The position numbers and the translations under genes were made by a program. From the NCBI GenBank assembly GCA_945619025.1, contig CALZBJ010000007.1, positions 1 through 64,000 on the forward strand: a stretch of 64,000 nt of DNA, written 5' to 3'. This document shows, piece after piece, positions 63,388-64,000 of the stretch (the stretch's first letter is position 1; the number at the start of each line of letters is the position of its first letter). This DNA comes from CALZBJ01 sp945619025 (GTDB taxonomy: Bacteria; Pseudomonadota; Gammaproteobacteria; Cardiobacteriales; Wohlfahrtiimonadaceae). Below the pieces are notes generated by a model. That model did no database searches. It was given only the letters and a program-made list of their open reading frames with translations, and was not told the DNA's origin.

Positions 63388-64000
63388 ATGAGCAAAACTA
63401 ATTTTACCTATCGCTATACCGATGCCGGCCGAGAAACCATTTTTCCATCGCCCGATTATGAGCATGAAAAGACGCTTCCGAACCTGCGTTATATTTCGGT
63501 GATGGTCTGGAATATCTTCAAACAGCAGCGGCTTGACTGGTTAACCCTTTTGGAAGAACACGCTAAGCAGCGCCATTTTGTACTCCTGCAGGAAGCTCAC
63601 TCCACCCAAAATTTAATTGATTTTGCCACACGAAATTTTCTAGTGGCCGACCAAGTTCCCGCGATTGAACTCCCCAATATGACCTCTGGCGTCATGACCT
63701 TATCGAAAGTCCCGCCGGTCTATTGCAAAGCATTTCGTAAAAACGAGCCCTTTTTGCGCCTTCCAAAATCGGCGCTAATTACCCTTTATCAGATGCATGA
63801 TGGGCGCTATTTAATGGTGATTAATGTGCATGCGGTCAATTTTAGCCTCGGCGTTGGCATCTATCGCGAACAGATTAAATCCTTTGCGGAACATGTGATG
63901 AATCATAATGGCCCGGTGATTTTTGCCGGCGATTTTAATACTTGGAGCCGCGCGCGCCTCCATCTTCTCTATCAATTTACCCGCCGTATGGGCTTAAGAC
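63388..64000 (+). CDS. Endonuclease/exonuclease/phosphatase family protein, YafD-like (cut by window edge)
   Basis: The frame opens at ATG 63388 and runs out of the window after about 204 residues. It matches E. coli YafD (UPF0294) closely in VMVWNIFKQQRLDWL, VLLQEAHST, VADQVPAIELPNMTSGVMTLS and AGDFNTWSRARL. The metal-binding E in LLQEA and the D/N in GDFNTW mark the DNase I-like fold. YafD's substrate is not established. The rest, including the final catalytic histidine, lies beyond position 64000. Confidence 0.88.
   Translation, partial: MSKTNFTYRYTDAGRETIFPSPDYEHEKTLPNLRYISVMVWNIFKQQRLDWLTLLEEHAKQRHFVLLQEAHSTQNLIDFATRNFLVADQVPAIELPNMTSGVMTLSKVPPVYCKAFRKNEPFLRLPKSALITLYQMHDGRYLMVINVHAVNFSLGVGIYREQIKSFAEHVMNHNGPVIFAGDFNTWSRARLHLLYQFTRRMGLR

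Noticed and set aside
1..64000. CRISPR arrays, insertion sequences, prophage, toxin-antitoxin or defence islands
   Set aside because: Read for on both strands; no regular repeats, transposase, integrase or recognised defence gene was seen.

Overview
The window is ordinary, gene-dense gammaproteobacterial chromosome. No insertion sequences, prophage genes, CRISPR arrays or plasmid functions were seen. The gene set (PilS/PilR, YafD, YdcH, YfbS-like, LplT/Aas, RuvC/RuvA/YebC, Slt, NhaA) points to Gammaproteobacteria. The moderate G+C, the single-chain pyruvate carboxylase and the many lineage-specific small genes would fit a host-associated genus near Ignatzschineria/Wohlfahrtiimonas, but that placement is an impression and was not tested.

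Layout. 1-2.1 kb: an interrupted MATE exporter and a lone AhpD-type peroxidase, with a Fur-like site between them. 2.1-12.1 kb (+): proA, grxD, upp, slt, a DUF2726 protein, the pilS-pilR two-component system, a cinA-like gene and a Nudix hydrolase. 12.2-17 kb (mostly -): yebC-ruvC-ruvA, a low-molecular-weight phosphatase with an rRNA methyltransferase, a secreted protein and a methyltransferase. 17.5-24.9 kb: aas-lplT (lysophospholipid recycling), ydcH, nhaA and a DASS/YfbS-like transporter. 25-32 kb: an intergenic structured RNA candidate, pirin, a four-gene phospholipid operon on the minus strand (yqaA-like, CDP-alcohol phosphatidyltransferase, cdsA-like, plsC-like) and a divergent Tat-exported flavoprotein resembling spermidine dehydrogenase. 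32-40.4 kb (-): argJ-argB-argD, metE under a SAM-I riboswitch, and phoX behind a Pho box. 40.6-48.2 kb (+): an MscS-type channel, a membrane pentapeptide-repeat protein, DUF1992, tRNA-Asn, two unknown membrane proteins and an Fsr-type exporter. 48.8-54 kb: a betaine-type ABC importer (proV, proW) with three tandem binding lipoproteins. 54.2-64 kb: sodB, an AEC transporter, five small poorly known genes, pyruvate carboxylase and the start of yafD.

How the parts connect. Osmotic and ionic homeostasis recurs (NhaA, ProVW with three binding proteins, an MscS-like channel). Membrane phospholipid turnover recurs too (Aas/LplT and the yqaA-CDP-OH-P-CdsA-PlsC operon). The same 16-bp palindrome, GWTAACRATYGWTAAC, lies twice before aas-lplT and once between the phospholipid operon and the spermidine-dehydrogenase-like gene. 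This suggests one unknown regulator of membrane lipid genes.

The observations most worth following are: an orphan terminated RNA at about 25446-25671 whose middle hairpin shows an anti-Shine-Dalgarno loop; the SAM-I riboswitch on metE; the shared palindrome; a possible two-state RNA between proW and proX; and loss of a binding-pocket tryptophan in two of the three ProX copies.
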